A DNA stretch of 64,000 nucleotides, from positions 2,245,237-2,309,236 of the forward strand of contig OX345644.1 of NCBI GenBank assembly GCA_947044365.1. Direction: 5' to 3'. The stretch is from Petrosia ficiformis (lineage: Eukaryota; Porifera; Demospongiae; Haplosclerida; Petrosiidae). The notes beneath the pieces were generated by a model. The model ran no database searches and was not told where the DNA came from. It saw only the letters and a program-made list of their open reading frames with translations. The position numbers and the translations under genes were made by a program. Positions 46,888 through 60,147 of the stretch are shown here, in pieces. The first letter of the stretch is position 1; every line of letters begins with the position of its first letter.

Positions 46888-47642
46888 TTTGCCAACATGC
46901 TAACAGCCTAGTCAAACACAACACAATGTGTCCTCTATTATTCGATTATTCAAACCTCATGTTTCTTTGGACTACCATATGGCACCTATGAATATATGTA
47001 ATTATTTATTCATAAATTGCTGCTAAAAAAAAGGATTGTGTTACCGCTAAAAAAAGGATTGTGTTACCGATTGAAGACAAGCTGGATTACTAAAGCCAGG
47101 AATGTTATACACAGCTATAGCAGAAATTATTGACTTGTCTGCACAAATTCAGTTATCTGAATACCTTACTCAATAGCTATGATTGTAAAATCAGCAAGAA
47201 ATGTTTGATATTCATAAGAAAATAACACGTTCGTTGAAGGAATTAGACACTAAATATTACAGTAGATACTATTTAAAGTAGAGTTGCACCTATACTAGAA
47301 TAAGGATCAGATATAGGCAGAGTATTGGTATAGGCAACTGCATTGCCTATACATTGTCTATACAGCTTACACAATATTTTTCAGGTTTGTAGATACATTA
47401 TTGTCAAACTGCACAAGTACAATCTGAAGATATGTGCAACTAAGGCTGAATATGCCTGTAACTACATGTACATGTACTTTGGGCTGAATGTAGAGCACAC
47501 GAACAATAGAATAGTTAACCCTATACCATGTGTGAAAAGTTGTAAACTACAACTATATATTTCACACAGACAATATCGGATCAGATCTGCATATAGGTAA
47601 TTTTGATTATGAAATATAGGCATATAGGCAAATTACTGTATA

Positions 47643-48150
47643 CAGGGGCGGATCTAGGTTATTTTGGTTGGAGGGGCCAATAGTTTATTCATGAAAGGCG
47701 TGGTCAATTATGGTGACTGACACACCCATATTTGGGTGTGGTGGTGCGGTACATGGTTTATTAGGTTATCATTTTTATATTTTTTACTTATAAAATTAAA
47801 GTAAAAGAATGTATCTATTCTTATCACTAGAAGCAAATTCATCTATTGTCTTGTCTTGTAATTCCCAAGCTATTACTACTCGTGGTAGTGTTGATAGAAC
47901 AACCAACAAAATCTCTTCCACAATTGTATTCATCACTCTCACTATAGTTTACTGTTTACACTTGGCTTGTAGTTCATGTATTTTACTGTTTACACTTGGT
48001 TTGTAGCTTACACATTTAATTGGTAGTGGGTTGTGCTAGAATAAAGGGCTTGGCAAAGCATAATTATAATCAATGAATAATGAAAAATGAGTGCCAAAAA
48101 TTTCAGGGGGGCCAGGCCCCCCTGGCCCCCCCCCCCTAAATCCGCCTCTG
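47643..48150. mobile_element. hAT-type MITE, CAGGGGCGGATC ends, 8-bp target duplication
   Basis: Starts CAGGGGCGGATCTAGG and ends CCTAAATCCGCCTCTG, with identical 8-base flanks ACTGTATA at 47635-47642 and 48151-48158. These ends are the hallmark of a widespread animal hAT non-autonomous family. Length 508 bp, no transposase. Confidence 0.9.
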
Positions 48151-48483
48151 ACTGTATAGGTGCAACACTAATTTAAACTCATTATCAAGGTTTATTAAAT
48201 AGACTCCTAATAATTAATTTTTTATTATGAAACATACTTCAGTTATTGTGAACAGGATAGAGAAACAAACAATTCCTGACATAGTGACAGCCAGTCTGCA
48301 TTTTTGATTATGATAGAATTCTGTGTGTGTGTGTGAGGAAAAAAAGTAATAGTAATAGTGTTTTAAAAGCAAAGCATTAGTCTACTACCTCAACACTGAG
48401 GTCTGGGGACAAGACTAGTAAAGCTATTGTGACTAAAATAACCAATTATGTGAAAAGTGTGTGTCATTTATGCACAATGTTTA

Positions 48484-48600
48484 TGGGGGAGTGGCTAAAA
48501 ATTGAAGAAAGACAAGAATTGAGGCTCAGATTGCTTCTAAGATGTACAACAGTTGTACAGGTTACCAAAATGTTGTGTGAAGTTTTGTTATTGTCAACAA
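48484..48600 (+). pseudogene. Stub of the ubiquitin-like array (unit 0)
   Basis: The conserved GGGGGAGTGGCTAA leader is followed by codons for EERQELRLRLLLRCTTVVQ. After about 35 codons the sequence joins the TTGTGTGAAGTTTTGTTATT spacer that normally lies between units (compare 52847-52870). A deletion of most of a unit explains this. Confidence 0.75.
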
Positions 48601-48746
48601 AAAAAATTTTGCAAATGATCTGGTCAACTCTAAAACCATTTTAAAAAAAAATGAAAGAACTACCAAAACAGAAAAAAGCAGATTGTGATGGTACATTAGC
48701 CACATAACAAAATAATGTACTAACGCGAAATGGGGGAGTGGCTAAG

Positions 48747-50434
48747 ATGGTTGAAGAAAAGGAATCAATAACGCTCAAATTGCTTCTAAGATGTACTACA
48801 GCTGTTCAGCCTAGTGATATTCGACATGAGAAGATATCAGTACATTCTTTGTCTTCTACTTCAGTGAATGAACTCAAACACAGTATCCAGGAAACGTTCA
48901 GTATTCCTTCCTGTGTACAAGTAGTGAAGTGGGATGGATTGGAGCTGAAGGGAGAACGTAGACTCCAAGACTTTAGAATCAGAAGTGAAGATGAGATAAC
49001 TGTGGAATACTACTCTGAAGGAGAATGTATTTGTATGCAAGAGTCTGTACAATGGATGTCTAAAGTAATTGATGAAATCAAACTAAAGGCTTGCCAACGA
49101 AATATGATATTGTTTGGAGTATTCCTGACCTGGATATAGATCACCAAGAATTACACTTGAAATCATTAACGGAATTTTTTTGCCTATGGGAAACACCTAG
49201 AACATATGCAAACAAACTCTATTTTATAGAAATCAAAGGCATACAAACAATACTAAACTTATATTCTCTTATACTTCAAAACGACTGGACTGATGCTCCA
49301 GTAGAACTGAAATACACCGAATATCTTATTTTAAATGCCCTTTTAGAATTTTGTGAAAACCTTAGTCTACTGAGAGTGTTTATGACTCATGGTGGGCTAA
49401 ATATGGTATTTCAGTCTTTGTTAAGAGCCAAAATTGAACCCGGCATATTGTTCACAGATGGCACAGTAGATGGTGAATTTCCTACATTAGATGTTATAGT
49501 TCATTGCTCCATTAATGCGTTGTGCAAGTAAGTAACTATCTATCATAACCCTTAAATTAATATCAATACTATTTATCATATAGTTTATGTGAACTACTTG
49601 ATGGACGGATGTGCATTGCATCTAACATTCCAATTTTGGGTCAAATTTTTAACATCCTTCTCAATCCTGAATTCAAAATTAACACAACTACGGGCTATGG
49701 ACATGATGGTTCAAATAGCCAACATAACCAGTAGCCATTGTTTCTTGACTCGCCATAGTATCATCGACATCTTAGTTGGAGTCCCGTTTTGCCAATTTGA
49801 CCCAGAAGATCCTGATAACTCTCAAGATGAATTTTTATCAAAGTAAGTGATTTTTTTTTCATTATCAGTATTTTAAAATTATATCTGATGTAAGTACTTT
49901 TCACTCCAGTGCATAGCGAAACTCCTCATAATAGCCCCTCATATGTTGTCATGGTTACAGCATAATATTCCTCTTAAAAACACCATTATAGTTAAGATGG
50001 AAGAGATGTTACAACAGAGTACTATTCAAAAGATTATCCAGTATCAAGAAAAAGCTGGATATAGTTGCCTCACTTTTAAACCAATTATAAATGTTCTATA
50101 TACACCATCAACATATAATACACAACCTGAACTACAAACAATTTGTCGAGAGTTAATAGTTGTGTCACTAATTACTAAACAGAATGATCTCAAGGTATTG
50201 ATCAAAGAAGATCTACTAGACTATGTCACATGTCTACCTTGGCATACTAGTGGTTCAGTTCAACAAAGAGCTAAAGAATTGGTTACTATGATACAACTGA
50301 CAACCGATGTAAACATACAACCCCCTTCTCTTCTTAATATGACTAAAGCAACTGTTGCCAAGTGCTACTGTGAACTGGACAAAGTTTTGGAGCTCTCCGT
50401 TCCAGAATTAGTTTGGGAATTACTCAAGAAATGA
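48747..50434 (+). pseudogene. Ubiquitin-like/SOCS-box-like family, unit 1 (broken)
   Basis: Three exons are recognisable (about 48747-49527, 49584-49842, 49894-50434). Exon 1 has a full ubiquitin-like domain, then loses one A in the IKLKGLP codons near 49087 and shifts frame. Exon 2 lacks two bases near the TTLRAM codons (49689). The exon 3 acceptor TAG|GTAC has become TAAGTAC. Exon 3 itself is fully open and ends with the family's PPSLLNMTKATVAK and LSVPELVWELL. Closest to units 4 and 5 (shared IPDLDID segment). Three independent lesions make it a pseudogene. Confidence 0.85.
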
Positions 50435-50820
50435 ATTAATAATTTATTATGGATTCTTTCTACATGTAACCATGGGAACAGTGTAAGAGTAGTGATGAAA
50501 CTGACTATTTATAATATGTTGTGTGAAACAATTTTTAATCCATACATACATTACTGAACTACAAGTTTTACAGTCATTATAATTATATATGTTTTAGAAT
50601 GTTCCAAGAAGGCTGTAAAAAAGCCAAAAGGTTGTGTTATTTCCAAAAAAAAAACTTTTGCAAATTATTCAGTCAACTCTAATAAATCTAAAAGGACTTT
50701 TTTTTAAAATGAAAGGGCTACCAAAACCGAAAATGCACAGAAACAAGATTGTGGTGGCACATTAGCAACAAAATTAAACTAACCACATAACGACTAACAC
50801 GAAATGGGGGAGGGGCTAAG

Positions 50821-52641
50821 ATGGTTGAAGAAAGGGAAACAACAACGCTCAAATTGCTTCTAAGATGTACTACAGCTGTTCAGCCTAATGATATACGATA
50901 TGAGAAGATATCAGTACATTCTTTGTCTTCTACTTCAGTGAATGAACTCAAACACAGTATCCAGGAAACGTTCAGTATTCCTTCCTGTGTACAAGTAGTG
51001 AAGTGGGAAGGATTGGAGCTGAAGGGAAAACGTAGACTCCAAGAGTTTGGAATAAGAAGTGAAGATGAGATAACTGTGGAATACTATTCTGAAGGAGAAT
51101 GTGTTAGTGTACAAGAGTCTGTACAATGGATGTCTACAGTAATTGATGAAATCAAACTAAAAGGCTTGCCAACGAAAATGAACGGCAGGATTTTCTCAAT
51201 ACCTCAACTTCATGTAGATGACCAAACAATACACTTGTTTAATTTAGGTGATGAACTTTTCGATCCATGGACGCCCCAGAAATATACAAACAAATTATAT
51301 TTCATTGAGCTCCATGGACTAGAACTTCTATTGCAATTATACTCTATCATACTTCCAAACCAATGGATAGACACACCACCTCAACTGAAATACACTGAGT
51401 ATCTCATTTTAGTCACCTTTCGAAAACTTTTTGAAAATTTTAGCCTACAGAGTTTGGGTATGAGGCATGGTGTACTAGAATTGGTAGTTCGGTCTTTGCT
51501 TAAAGCTAAAATACAACCTGGTATAAAGTTCACAGATATAGTGGAGCATGGATTTACTAATCTGCCAGATTTGTGTGATATTGTGAAAGAAGCTATGAAT
51601 GTATTGTGCAAGTGAGTGAATTGTAAGTGTATAGGTGTACATTGTACATGTATTATATAGCATAACTTGTTTCATATTAGTGTTGATTAACACAAAGCAA
51701 TTAAGTGCCCATGACTGAGGCATGAGCAGTGTAGTCAGAGTATCACACATGTAATCTTGCATTCTTTTATTATTTTTTTAATGATTATTTCTTGAACACA
51801 GTTTTTGTGAACTACCAGAGGGAACAGCGTATGTTTCATCTAAAACTTCGATTTTATGTCATATAATTAATATTCTTCTTGATCCTGGATTCAATATTGA
51901 GGTAACATTAAGTATTCTGGATACAATGACGCAGGTAGCCAACTCATCCAGTATTCATCCATTTCTGACTCAAAAACATGTCATTAAAGCATTAGTTGGA
52001 GTGCCTCATTGTCAATATGATTCCAGTAATAAGAGTGACGAGTGTTTATCAAAGTAAGCGTATAAATATCAATAATAATTATTTTATTTCCTGATTCTCT
52101 GATATCTAGGTATTTTGCACTTCAGTGTATAGCAAAAGTGTTTTTGATATCTCCTCATACATTGTCGTGGTTACAAGATGATGTCCCTCTCAAAAATACA
52201 ATTATAGCTAACATGGAAGAGATGATACAAAAGAATCAACTGATCATCCAGTATCAAGATGAAGCGGGATATTTTTCCCTTACTTTTCGACCAGTTCTAA
52301 GTGTTCTATACAGACCAACTTATAATATACAACCTGAACTACAAACTATTTGTCAAGAGTTAATAGTTGTGTCGTTACTTACTAGAAAGAACAATCACGA
52401 TGTATTAATCAAAGAAGATCTACTAGATTATGTCACATGTCTACCTTGGCATACTAGTGGTTCAGTTCAAGAAAGAGCTAAAGAGTTGGTTACTATGATA
52501 CAACTGACAACCGATGTAAACATACAACCACCTTCTCTTCTTAATATGACTAAAGCAACTGTTGCCAAGTACTACTGTGGACTGAATAAAGTTTTGGAGC
52601 TCTCCGTTCCAGAATTAGTTTGGGAATTACTTAAGAAATGA
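50821..52641 (+). CDS. Ubiquitin-like domain protein with SOCS-box-like C-terminus, unit 2
   Basis: Exons 50821-51611, 51802-52053 and 52110-52641, all phase 2, encode 524 residues. Residues about 9-92 form a ubiquitin-like fold (TLKLLLRC, VNELKHSIQETFSIPSCVQV, WEGLELKGKRRLQEFGI, DEITVEYY) without a terminal GlyGly, so it is not a conjugated modifier. Residues about 150-450 are helical, ARM/HEAT-like (NKLYFIELHGLELLLQLYSI, MRHGVLELVVRSLLKAKI, SVQERAKELVTMI). The last 38 residues (PPSLLNMTKATVAKYY ... LSVPELVWELLKK) resemble a BC-box followed by a Cullin-box. By analogy it could be an Elongin-Cullin ligase adaptor; this is inference. No named orthologue recognised. The ATG follows the conserved GGGGAGGGGCTAAG leader. 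Confidence 0.8.
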
Positions 52642-53068
52642 TTAATAATTTAATAGGGATTCTTTCTACATGTAACAATGTGAACAATGTAAGAGCAGTG
52701 ATGAAACTGACTAATTTTATGTTGTGTGAAACAATTTTTAATCTATACATACATACATGTACTGATCTACAAGTTTTACAAACAATAGTCATTATAATTA
52801 TAATATATGTTTTAGAATGTTCTAAGAAGGCTGTAAAAAAGCTGAAAGGTTGTGTGAAGTTTTGTTATTTCCCCCAAAAAACTTTTGCCAATCAACACTA
52901 ATAAATTTAAAAGCATTTTTAAAAAAATGATAGGGCTATCAAAACAGAAAATGCACAGAAACAAGATTGTGATGGTACATTAGCAACAAAATTAAACTAA
53001 CCACATAACAAAGAAATACAGGTCAAAATGCACTGTCAGCATGCAAAAGAAATAGGGGAGTGGCTAAG

Positions 53069-54971
53069 ATGGTTGAAGAAAGGGAAACAACAACGCTCAA
53101 GTTGCTTCTAAGATGTACTACAGCTGTCCAGCCTAGTGATATACGATATGAGAAGATATCACTACATTCTTTGTCTTCAACTTCAGTGAATGAACTCAAG
53201 CACAGTATCCAGGAAACGTTCAGTATTCCTTCCTGTGTTCAAGTAGTGAAGTTGGATGGATTGGAGCTGAAATGAGAACGTAGACTCCAAGACTATGGAA
53301 TCAGAAGTGAAGATGAGATAACTGTGGAATACTCCTCTGAAGGAGAATGTGTTAGTGTACGACAGTCTGTACAATGGATGTCTAAAGTAATTGATGAAAT
53401 GAGAGTAAAAGGTCTACCAACGAAATCGAATGGCAGGAATTTCTCAATACCTCAACTTCATGTAGATGACCAAACATTATACTTTTATAAGTTAGGTGTT
53501 GAACGTTTCAATCCATGGACACCCCAGAAATACACAAACAAATTATATTTCATTGAGCTCCGTGGACTCAATGAAATTTTATTGCAGTTATATGCTATCA
53601 TACTTCCAAACCAATGGATAGACACACCACCTCAACTGAAATACACTGAGTATCTCATTTTACTCACCTTTCGAACTTTTTTTGAAAATTTTAGCTTACT
53701 GAGATTGGGTATGAGGCATGGTGTATTAGAAATGGTGGTTCGGTCTTTGTTTAAAGCTAAAATACAACCTGGTATAAAGTTCACAGATATAGTGGAGCAT
53801 GGATTTACTAATCTGCCAGATTTGTGTAATATTGTGAAAGAAGCTACAAATGTATTGGGCAAGTGAGTGAATTCTAAATGTATAGGTATATAGTATATTT
53901 ATGAAAATGTATTAGCCAATATATAGCACATCTGAATTAAAGCATGCCTCCCTTTAAATGCTTGTCTGACATTAATTTTGCAACTTGTTCTCTATTAGTG
54001 TCGATTATTACAAAACATGAAAGTGAACACATATCCCATGACTGAGGCATGGGCAGTGTAGTCAGTATATCACATATGTAATGCTGCATTATTTCATAAT
54101 TTTTATCATTATTTCTTGAACACAGTTTTTGTGAACTACCTGAGGGAATAGCATATGTTTCATCTAAAATTTCACTTTTATGTCATATAATTAATATTCT
54201 TCTCAATCCTGGATTCGATATTGAGGTAACATCACTTATTCTGAGTACAATGATGCAGGTAGCCAACTTATCCAGTATTCATCCATTTCTGACTCAAAAA
54301 TATGTCATTAAAGCATTAGTTGGAGTGCCTCATTGTCAATATGATTCCAGTTACAAGAGTGTTGAGTGTTTATCAAAGTAAGCCTATAAGTATTAGTAAT
54401 AATTATCATAGTTGTATTTTCCGATTCTCTGATATCTAGGTATTTTGCACTTCAGTGTATAGCAAAGCTGTTTCTGATCTCTCCTGATATGTTGTCATGG
54501 TTACAAGATGACATCCCTCTCAAGAATACAATTATACTTAAAATGAAGGAGATGGTACAAAACAATCAAATTATCATCCAGTATCAAGAAGATGCGGGAC
54601 ATTCTTTCCTTACCTTTCAACCAGTTATACATGTTCTATACAGACCAACATATAATATACAACCTGAACTACAAACTATTTGTCAAGAGTTAATAGTTGT
54701 GTCATTACTTACTGGAAAGAACAATCACGATGTATTAATCAAAGAAGATCTACTAGACTATGTCACATGTCTACCTTGGCATACTAGTGGTTCAGTTCAA
54801 CAAAGAGCTAAAGAATTGGTTACTATGATACCACTGACAACCGATGTAAACATACAACCACCTTCTCTTCTTAATATGACTAAAGCAACTGTTGCCAAGT
54901 ACTACTGTGGACTGGACAAAGTTTTGGAGCTCTCCGTTCCAGAATTAGTTTGGGAATTACTTAAGAAATGA
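53069..54971 (+). pseudogene. Ubiquitin-like/SOCS-box-like family, unit 3 (one nonsense codon)
   Basis: Exons 53069-53862, 54126-54377 and 54440-54971 keep frame throughout (526 codons), but codon AAGGGA of the LELKGERR motif reads AAATGA, a stop at 53273-53275 inside the ubiquitin-like domain. Everything downstream is intact, including NGRNFSIPQLHVDDQT, the helical region and LSVPELVWELLKK. It is the closest relative of unit 2. A recent or polymorphic nonsense allele is possible. A downstream Met (in EYSSEGEC region) could give an N-truncated product without the ubiquitin-like domain. Confidence 0.8.
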
Positions 54972-55594
54972 TTAATAATTTATTATGGATTCTTTCTACA
55001 TGTAACCATGTGAACAGTGTAAGAGTAGTGATGAAACTGACTATTTGCATATGTACAATTTTTAATCCTTACATACAAACATGTACTGAACTACAAGTTT
55101 TTACATTGTAATTATATATGTCTCAGAATGTTCTAAAAAGGCTGTATATGAAAAAACCGAAAGGTAGTTTAGGAAATTACTAAGAAATGAATGAAGAATC
55201 ACCCCCTAACAAACTATAGAATACACACAACCTGATATTACCATGACAACTCATACACTTACTATACTTCTTATACCATATAAGTAACAACATTATTTGG
55301 TTATGTCTTATACAGTAGCACAATTAAATCATGTGAGTGTGACATACTTTATATATCTATATATAAGGAAAAAGTTAATTGAAAATCATTTCTTTTGGGC
55401 TACATATCATTACAAATAATTGATCTTTGAAATTCAGAGTGCATACACACATAGAAAAAGGTAGTTTCTGCATGTAGCCTTAACTACTATAAATAGTAAC
55501 AGAACCACAATCAACCATAGTAAGGAAACAGCATACAACCCTTACAATGATAATGTATAGAATGTATGACATTCCTGGTATCTGCATGCATTGG

Positions 55595-55822
55595 TTGGCC
55601 ACAACTAAGCACAGAAGTAGGCCTAGGGGCAGCACTACACAGTGATATATATTTAAAAAAAAAAATATATATATATAGTATGAGCCCCACCTCCATTTAC
55701 AAATAATTGGCCACAACTAAGCACAGAAGTAAGCACAGAAGTAGGCCTAGGGGCAGCACTACACAGTGATATATATATAATATATATATATAGTATGAGC
55801 CCCACCTCCATTTATAAATAAT
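55595..55822 (+). promoter_or_regulatory. Duplicated 110-bp upstream block of unit 4
   Basis: Two direct copies (55595-55706 and 55707-55822) of a block with TTGGCCACAACTAAGCACAG, GTAGGCCTAGGGGCAGCACT, a TATATA run and TATGAGCCCCACCTCCATTT. The second ends 15 bases before the unit 4 ATG. A single related block precedes unit 5 (58105-58190). The GC-rich box plus TATATA run look like promoter elements. Confidence 0.55.
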
Positions 55823-55836
55823 TTTCAGATGAGATC

Positions 55837-57522
55837 ATGGAAGATAGCGACGCAACACTCACATTGCTTCTCAGGTGTACTACAGCAGTCCAGACTAGTG
55901 ATATTCGATATGAAAAGATATCAGTACATTCTTTGTCTTCTACTTCGGTGAATGAACTCAAACACAGTATCCAGGAAACGTTCAGTATTCCTTCCTGTGT
56001 ACAAGTAGTGAAGTGGGATGGATTGGAGCTGAAGGGAGAACGTAGACTCCAAGACTATGGAATCAGAAGTGAAGATGAGATAACTGTGGAATACTACTCT
56101 GAAGGAGAATGTGTTAGTATGCAAGAGTCTGTACAATGGATGTCTAAAGCAATTGATGAAATCAAACTAAAAAGTCTGCCAACGAAATATGATATTGTTT
56201 GGAGTATTCCTGACCTGGATATAGATCAGCAAGAATTACACTTGAAATCATTAACAGAATTTTTTTGCCAATGGAAAACCCCTAGAACATATGCAAACAA
56301 ACTCTATTTTATAGAAATCGAAGGCATACAAACAATACTAAATTTATATTCTCTTATACTTCAAAACGAATGGACAGATGCTCCAGTAGAACTGAAATAT
56401 ACCGAATATCTTATTTTGATTGCCCTTTTCGACTTTTGTGAAAACCTTAGTCTATCGAGAGTGTTTATGACTCATGGTGGGCTAAATATGGTATTTCAGT
56501 CTTTGTTAAGAGCCAAAATCGAACCCGGCATATTGTTCACAGATGGCACAGTAGATGGTGAATTTCCTACATTAGATGTTATAGTTTATATCTCCATTAG
56601 CATCTTGTGCAAGTAAGCAACTATCTATCATAACCCTTAAATTAATATCAATATTATTTATCATACAGTTTATGTGAACTACTTGATGGACGGAAGTGCA
56701 TTGCCTCTAACATTCCAATTTTGAGTCAAATTTTTAACATCCTTCTCAATCCTGGATTCAAAATTAACACAACTTTACGGGCTATGGACATGATGGTTCA
56801 AATAGCCAACATAACCAGTAGCCATTGTTTCTTGACTCACCATATTATCATCGATATCTTAGTTGGTGTCCCGTTTTGCCAATTTGACCCAGATGATCCT
56901 GATGACTCTCAAGATGCATTTTTATCAAAGTAAGTGATTTTTTTTTTCATTATCAGTATTTTAAAATTATATCTGATGTAGGTACTTATCACTCCAGTGC
57001 ATAGCGAAACTCCTCATAATAGCCCCTCATATGTTGTCATGGTTACAGCATAATATTCCTCTTAAAAACACCATTATAGTTAAGATAGAAGAGATGTTAC
57101 AACAGAGTATTATTCAAAAGATTATCCAGTATCAAGAAAAAGCTGGATATAGTTGCCTCACTTTTAAACCAATTATAAATGTTCTATATACACCATTAAC
57201 ATATAATACACAACCTGAACTACAAACAATTTGTCGAGAGTTAATAGTTGTGTCACTACTTACTAAACAGAATGATCTCAAGGTATTGATCAAAGAAGAT
57301 CTACTAGACTATGTCACATGTCTACCTTGGCATACTAGTGGTTCAGTTCAACAAAGAGCTAAAGAATTGGTTACTACATTACAACAAGCTACTGATGTAA
57401 ACATACAACCACCTTCTCTTCTTAATATGACTAAAGCAACTGTTGCCAAGTACTACTGTGGACTGGACAAAGTTTTGGAGCTCTCCGTTCCAGAATTAGT
57501 TTGGGAATTACTTAAGAAATGA
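55837..57522 (+). CDS. Ubiquitin-like domain protein with SOCS-box-like C-terminus, unit 4
   Basis: Exons 55837-56612, 56669-56929 and 56982-57522 encode 525 residues with no lesion. The start differs from the other units: MEDSDATLTLLLRCTTAVQ, with a different upstream region. The ubiquitin-like domain (about 5-88) is followed by the YDIVWSIPDLDIDQQEL segment, the helical middle (NKLYFIEIEGIQTILNLYSL, FMTHGGLNMVFQSLLRAKIE), exon 2 with LCELLDGRKCIASNIPIL, and exon 3 with LIIAPHMLSWLQHNIPLKN. The C-terminus is PPSLLNMTKATVAKYYCGLD, then LSVPELVWELLKK. Introns 1 and 2 are 56 and 52 bases. Likely cytosolic; no signal peptide or membrane segment. The ligase-adaptor role is inferred. Confidence 0.82.
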
Positions 57523-57571
57523 TTAATAATTTAGTATGGATTCTTTTTACATGTAACCATGTGAACAGTGT

Positions 57572-57750
57572 AATTCATTTCTTAGTAATTTTCCAAACTA
57601 CTACCTTTCGGTTTTTTTTATATACAGCCTTTTTAGAATATTCTGAGACATATAATATTATAATTACAATGTAAAAACTTGTAGTTCAGTACATGTCATG
57701 TATATATGGACTAAAAATTGTTTCACATAATATATATTATCACTACTCTA
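57572..57750. repeat. In-place inverted spacer segment
   Basis: The segment after unit 4 is the reverse complement of 55020-55193, the corresponding segment after unit 3, while flanks on both sides (GTGAACAGTGTA before, ATTCACCCCTAAC after) are in the same orientation. So about 175 bases have been inverted exactly in place between paralogous spacers. No gene. Confidence 0.75.
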
Positions 57751-58195
57751 TAAAGATTCACCCCTAACAAACTATAGAATACACACAACCTGATATTACC
57801 ATGACAACTCATACACTACTATACTTCTTATACCATATAAGTAACAACATTATTTGGTTATGTCTTATACAGTAGCACAATTAAATCATGTGAGTGTGAC
57901 ACATTATATATCTATATATAAGGAAAAAGTTACTTGAAAATCATTTCTTTTGGGCTACATATCATTACAAATAATTGATCTTTGAAATTCAGAGTGCATA
58001 CACACATAGAAAAAGGTAGTTTCTGCATGTAGCCTTAACTACTATAAATAGTAACAAAACCACAATCCACTCACTATTTATAGTAACAAAACAGCATAGC
58101 CTTGGTTGGCCACACCTATAAGCACAGTAGGCCTGGGGGCAGCACTAGTATGGCCGTGTATGAGCCCCACCCCCAATTATTAAATAATTGAGATC

Positions 58196-59891
58196 ATGGA
58201 AGAAAGCGACACTACACTCACATTGCTTCTCAGGTGTACTACAACAGTCCAGACTAGTGATATTCGACATGAGAATATATCAGTTCATTCTTTGTCTTCT
58301 ACTTCAGTGAATGAACTCAAACACAGTATCCAGGAAACGTTCAGTATTCCTTCCTGTGTACAAGTATTGAAGTGGGATGGATTGGAGCTGAAGGGAGAAC
58401 GTAGACTCCAAGACTATGGAATCAGAAGTGAAGACGAGATAACTGTGGAATACTACTCTGAAGGAGAATGTATTAGTGTACAAGAGTCTGTACAATGGAT
58501 GTCTAAAGTAATTGATGAAATCAAACTAAAAGGTCTGCCAACGAAATATGATATTGTTAGGAGTATTCCTGACCTGGATATAGATCAGCAAGAATTACAC
58601 TTGAAATCATTAACACAATTTTTTTGCCCATGGGAAACACCTAGAACATATGCAAACAAACTCTATTTTATAGAAATCGGTGGCATACAAACAATACTAA
58701 ACTTATATTCTCTTATACTTCAAAATGAATGGACGGATGCTCCAGTAGAACTGAAATACACTGAATATCTTATTTTGCGTGCCTTTTTAGAATTTTGTGA
58801 AAACCTCAGCTTACTGAGAGTGTTTATGACTCACGATGTGCTAAATATGGTATTTCAGTCTTTGTTAAGAGCCAAAATCTAACCCGGTATATTGTTCACA
58901 GATGGCACAGTAGATGGTGAATGGGTAAATGTTCCTACATTAGATGTTATAGTTCATAACTCCATTAATACTATGTGCAAGTAAGCAACTATCTATCATA
59001 ACCCTTAAATAAATATCAATATTATTTGTCATATAGTTTATGTGAACTACCTGATGGACGGAAGTGTATTGCATCTAACATTCCAATTTTGGGTCAAATT
59101 TTTAACATCCTTCTCAATCCTGGATTCAGAATTAAAACAACGTTATGGGCTATGGACATGATGGTTCAAGTAGCCAACATAACCAGTAGCCATTGTTTCT
59201 TGACTCGCCATAGTATCATCGACATCTTAGTTGGAGTCCCGTTTTGCCAATTTGACCCAGAAGATCCTGATAACTCTCAAGATGCATTTTTATCAAAGTA
59301 AGTTTTTTTTAATTTTCATTATCAGTATTTTAAAATTATATCTGATATAGGTACTTTTCACTCCAGTGCACAGCGAAACTTCTCATAATAGCCCCTCATA
59401 TGTTGTCATGGTTACAGCATAATATTCCTCTTAAAAACACTATTATAGTTAAGATGGAAGAGATGTTACAACAGAGTACTATTCAAAAGATTATCCAGTA
59501 TCAAGAAAAAGCTGGATATTTTTGCCTCACTTTTAAACCAATTATAAATGTTCTATATACACCATCAACATATAATACACAACCTGAACTACAAACAATT
59601 TGTCGAGAGTTAATAGTTGTGTCACTAATTACTAAACAGAATGATCTCAAGGTATTGATCAAAGAAGATCTACTAGATTATGTCATATGTCTACCTTGGC
59701 ATACTAGTGGTTCAGTTCAACAGAGAGCTAAAGAATTGGTTACTACATTACAACAAGCTACTGATGTAAACATACAACCACCTTCTCTTCTTAATATGAC
59801 TAAAGCAACTGTTGCTAAGCTCTACTGTGGACTGGACAAAGTTCTGGAACATTCTGTTCCAGAATTAGTTTGGGAATTACTGAACAATTAG
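58196..59891 (+). pseudogene. Ubiquitin-like/SOCS-box-like family, unit 5 (one nonsense codon)
   Basis: Exons 58196-58980, 59037-59297 and 59351-59891 keep frame (529 codons), but AAAATCGAA of the AKIEPG motif reads AAAATCTAA, a stop at 58880-58882. Exon 1 also has a nine-base in-frame insertion (GEWVNVPT against GEFPT). Promoter and start (MEESDTTLTLLLRC) match unit 4. The ORF up to the stop (228 codons) would give the ubiquitin-like domain plus part of the helical region, without the C-terminal box. Confidence 0.8.
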
Positions 59892-60147
59892 TGATACATT
59901 GTCAAACAATTCATTTCTTTGATATGGTACCCTCTTATTTTCTGTTATGACATAGTATAATTGAAAGTGTATAAGTGTCACTAGTTTCTGCAAACGTTCT
60001 AACTATAAAGTCTGTTATAAATCAAAACAGTCAACCTAGGAAGAAAATACAAACAGCTATCAGCTGACTTTTAGGGCTATATGATGCAGATTGCAGATAT
60101 TTAATCATTATTACATGATGGGAGTGGCTAGATGTCTTAGAGCCAGG

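Noticed and set aside
47809..48006. 65-codon ORF
   Set aside because: Lies inside the hAT-type MITE 47643-48150 and has no transposase motif.
51381..53862. 76-codon antisense ORFs opposite exon 1 of units 2 and 3
   Set aside because: Shadow frames of the helical region; conserved only as far as the sense codons are.
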